DNA of 15,390 nt from Verrucomicrobiota bacterium (GTDB lineage: Bacteria > Verrucomicrobiota > Verrucomicrobiia > Limisphaerales > UBA1412): the NCBI GenBank assembly GCA_017557085.1, contig JAFZAR010000274.1, positions 1 through 15,390 of the forward strand. The letters run 5' to 3'. Shown in pieces: positions 13,449-15,390 of this stretch (position 1 is the stretch's first letter; each line of letters starts with the position of its first letter). Made by a program: the position numbers and the translations under genes. The notes under the pieces are model-generated. The model was not told where the DNA came from. It made no database searches and saw nothing but the letters and a program-made list of their open reading frames with translations.

Positions 13449-15215
13449 TTATTTCACCGGAACCAGTACCACGCGAAAGCCGTAATATTCGCCAGTACTG
13501 TATGAAAAGTCATAACACCGATACGCAGAACGACATGAATCGGCACTAGTGGAGTAGAAACCTCCGCGATAGATATGGTGGACACCTGTCTTCGGTCCCG
13601 TGGGATCAGTCACTGCTGAAGTCGGATAATCTTTTTCATACCAATCCAGACACCATTCCCATACATTTCCATGCATGTCATACAATCCCCAGGCGTTCGG
13701 CAGTTTCTGTCCTACCGGGTGAGTCACACGTCTGTCATCAATTTCACTGTTGAACAAATACCAACCCACTTCATCCATTTCGGGACATACCCATTTATCT
13801 GACAGATTCTTTCCACTGTTCAGGGCGGTTGTTGTTCCGGCTCGGCAGGCGTATTCCCATTGCGCCTCGGTCGGCAGAGTGTATTCATACCCCTCCGGCA
13901 GACGACCCGCCGTACGCTCGCTCGCCGTCAGTTTCTCGCAAAATGCCATCGCGTCATCCCAGCTGACATGATCCACCGGCAGATCGGTTCCCTTGAATTC
14001 GGAAGGATTGCTGTCCATAACCGCTTCATACTGAGCCTGAGTCACTTCATATTTGCCTATCCAATAGTCCTGTGTCAGCGTTACTTCATGCCGAAACTCA
14101 TCAACATCTCTGCCCAATTCGTCTGCTGGACTGCCCATCATAAACGTACCTGATTCGATCCAGATCATGTCCAGATCCACCGTATTCGACAGCGGGATGG
14201 TGATATTCTTACTGACCAGCGCCACGCGGAAACCCGTGTCCTTATCACTGTTGCTGCGATAACCGCGGTTCGCTGAGCGGCAAACAGCGGCATTGCTCTG
14301 CCAACAGCCTCCGTGACGGGCGTGGTCCATGCCTGTAACTAATTCCACAGGGTCAGTCACCGGTGTCGTCGGATAATCTCCCTTCTTATCCAAACACCAT
14401 TCCCATACATTCCCGTGCATGTCATACAAGCCCCAGGCATTCGGTTTCTTCTGTCCTACCGGATGGGTCGTATCATTGCTGTTATACATATACCAACCCA
14501 ATTTATCCACATTGGGACATTGCTCTTTATCTGACAAATCTTTCCCGCTGTTCAGGGCGGTCGTTGTCCCGGCACGGCAGGCATATTCCCACTGCGCCTC
14601 GGTCGGCAGGGTGTATTCATACCCCTGCGGCAGACGACCCGCCGCCTTCTCCTGAGCGTTCAGCTTGGCACAGAAATTAGTCGCGTCATCCCAGCTGATC
14701 GTTTCCACCGGCAGATCGGCTCCTTTGAACCCGGAAGGATTGCTGCTGTCCATAACCGCTTCATACTGCGCCTGAGTGACTTCATATTTTCCTATCCAAT
14801 AGCCCTGGGTCAGCGTTACTTCATGCAGGGTTTCATCAGCATCTCTGCCCAATTCATCTGTTGGACTGCCCATCATGAAGGTGCCCGGCTCGACCCAGAT
14901 CATATCCAGATCCACAGTATCCGACAGCGGAATGGTGATATTCTTGCTCTTTACCAACGCCACACGGAAGCCAATGCCGCCGCTGCGGTTGTCGGGTGCC
15001 GTGTAGCTCCGAAACGCAGAACTGCAGTTGTTGGCATTATTATTCCAGCTGCCACTGCGAATCACTCGGCTCCAGCCAGTGACAGCACCTATCGGATCGG
15101 TCACCGCTGAGGTCGGATAATCCCCATACCAATCCAAACACCATTCATTCACATTCCCGTGCATGTCATAAAGTCCCCAGGCATTCGGCAGTTTCTGTCC
15201 TACTGGGTGAGTCAC
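13449..15215 (-). CDS. FGE-sulfatase (SUMF1-like) repeat protein, distal part of an interrupted gene
   Basis: 588 codons downstream of an in-frame TGA; the listed start is a GTG inside a domain and is unlikely to be native. It holds the end of one FGE-sulfatase module (1-90) and two full modules (about 92-335 and 338-588). Landmarks such as DMHGNV recur at an exact 248-residue period (H19, H267, H515). Each module has GTFMMGSP, HEVTLTQxYWIGKYEVTQAQ, LPTEAQWEYACRAGTTTALN, PNAWGLYDMHGNV and GFRV. True formylglycine-generating enzymes need two copper-binding cysteines, C-x4-C; here the first is N, S and T in the three modules and only the second remains (C64, C312, C561). So these are probably non-enzymatic, C-type-lectin-fold binding modules. 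N-terminus and signal lie outside the window. A terminator follows. Confidence 0.85.
   Translation of the reverse strand: MTHPVGQKLPNAWGLYDMHGNVNEWCLDWYGDYPTSAVTDPIGAVTGWSRVIRSGSWNNNANNCSSAFRSYTAPDNRSGGIGFRVALVKSKNITIPLSDTVDLDMIWVEPGTFMMGSPTDELGRDADETLHEVTLTQGYWIGKYEVTQAQYEAVMDSSNPSGFKGADLPVETISWDDATNFCAKLNAQEKAAGRLPQGYEYTLPTEAQWEYACRAGTTTALNSGKDLSDKEQCPNVDKLGWYMYNSNDTTHPVGQKKPNAWGLYDMHGNVWEWCLDKKGDYPTTPVTDPVELVTGMDHARHGGCWQSNAAVCRSANRGYRSNSDKDTGFRVALVSKNITIPLSNTVDLDMIWIESGTFMMGSPADELGRDVDEFRHEVTLTQDYWIGKYEVTQAQYEAVMDSNPSEFKGTDLPVDHVSWDDAMAFCEKLTASERTAGRLPEGYEYTLPTEAQWEYACRAGTTTALNSGKNLSDKWVCPEMDEVGWYLFNSEIDDRRVTHPVGQKLPNAWGLYDMHGNVWEWCLDWYEKDYPTSAVTDPTGPKTGVHHIYRGGFYSTSADSCRSAYRCYDFSYSTGEYYGFRVVLVPVK
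13478..13583 (-). other. Divergent C-terminal lectin-fold segment rich in NNY codons
   Basis: Residues 545-580 of the distal ORF. Against the matching segments of the other two modules this stretch aligns without gaps to the first but keeps only about 11 of 37 residues, while flanking blocks are nearly identical. 28 of 34 codons in 545-578 end in C or T, and Tyr, Ser, Thr, Asp, Phe and His dominate. This is where diversity-generating retroelements place their variable region in FGE/lectin-fold targets. No template repeat or reverse transcriptase is in the window. Confidence 0.3.
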
Positions 15216-15248
15216 ACGTCTGCCATTAATTTCACTGTTGTACCAATA

Positions 15249-15390
15249 TCAACCCACTTCATCCATTTCGGGACATTGCTTCGCATCTGATAAATTCTTC
15301 CCATTGTTCAGAGCCGTTGTCGTTCCGGCACGGCAGGCGTATTCCCATTGCGCTTCGGTCGGCAAGGTATATTCATACCCTTCCGGCAGA
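15249..15390 (-). pseudogene. FGE-sulfatase repeat protein, proximal part ending at an in-frame TGA
   Basis: From the right edge the same frame reads 46 codons (LPEGYEYTLPTEAQWEYACR ... CPEMDEVG) and then TGA at 15251-15249. The next 11 codons (YWYNSEINGRR) continue straight into the distal ORF without any frame shift. In the other two modules the equivalent positions read DEVGWY and DKLGWY, so the stop replaces a conserved Trp codon by one base (TGG to TGA). Other genes here end normally at TGA (DUF374 and the WaaE-like gene), so a UGA=Trp code is unlikely. The gene is therefore broken, or the base is a sequencing/assembly error. Confidence 0.75.

Noticed and set aside
13449..15215. Active formylglycine-generating (sulfatase-maturing) enzyme
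   Set aside because: All three modules visible at the active site lack the first cysteine of the copper-binding pair, and no sulfatase gene is nearby.
15249..15251. UGA reassigned to Trp
   Set aside because: All other Trp codons read in confident genes are TGG, and the DUF374 and WaaE-like genes end at TGA at family-appropriate lengths.
1..15390. CRISPR array, insertion sequence, transposase or reverse transcriptase
   Set aside because: No regularly spaced direct repeats, no terminal inverted repeats flanking an ORF, and no transposase, integrase or RT motif seen in any frame.

Overview
The window looks like chromosomal DNA from a Gram-negative-type, polysaccharide-handling bacterium. A gut or aquatic member of the PVC superphylum (Lentisphaerota, Victivallis-like, or Kiritimatiellota) fits best. 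This is an inference from gene content: a lipoprotein GHL10 glycosyl hydrolase, tandem FGE-sulfatase domains, a very large Ig/Con A-like/PA14 secreted protein and several STAS proteins. It is also supported by sigma70-like promoters combined with start codons that mostly lack a Shine-Dalgarno (SD) sequence. No marker gene settles the taxonomy.

Layout. 1-3077 (-): the N-terminal 1025 codons of a secreted multidomain protein that runs off the left edge. 3078-3690: no intact gene, but a 42-codon C-terminal-tail-like ORF, hairpins and short repeats. 3691-3765 (-): a CAU-anticodon tRNA. 3887-4426 (-): a single-STAS protein with a very good promoter, divergent from ruvA (4603-5214, +) and a DUF374 acyltransferase (5224-5928, +). 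5929-6320: an intergenic region that appears to hold its own promoter, SD site, a 24-residue hydrophobic ORF and a strong hairpin. 6323-11653 (-): GHL10 lipoprotein, GT4, GT2, WaaE-like GT2 and a tandem-STAS protein; the transcription order is STAS-STAS, WaaE-like, GT2, GT4, then GHL10. 11715-13265 (-): a sodium:solute symporter with its own promoter. 13391-13427: a terminator. 13449-15390 (-): an array of FGE-sulfatase (SUMF1) modules, broken by an in-frame TGA and running off the right edge.

Function. The tandem STAS protein and three glycosyltransferases are almost contiguous (gaps of 26, -4 and 3 nt) and probably form one operon for a surface glycan or LPS core, with the STAS protein as a possible regulator. 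The GHL10 lipoprotein follows after 62 nt and may act on envelope or extracellular glycan. The two outermost genes encode large repeat-built proteins, with a secretion signal visible in the left one.

Most unusual points: the small hydrophobic peptide cassette between the DUF374 gene and the GHL10 gene; the FGE modules, with an exact 248-residue period, no first copper-binding cysteine, a divergent NNY-codon-rich C-terminal segment and a nonsense codon at an otherwise conserved tryptophan; and the orphan C-terminal tail upstream of the Ig/PA14 gene.
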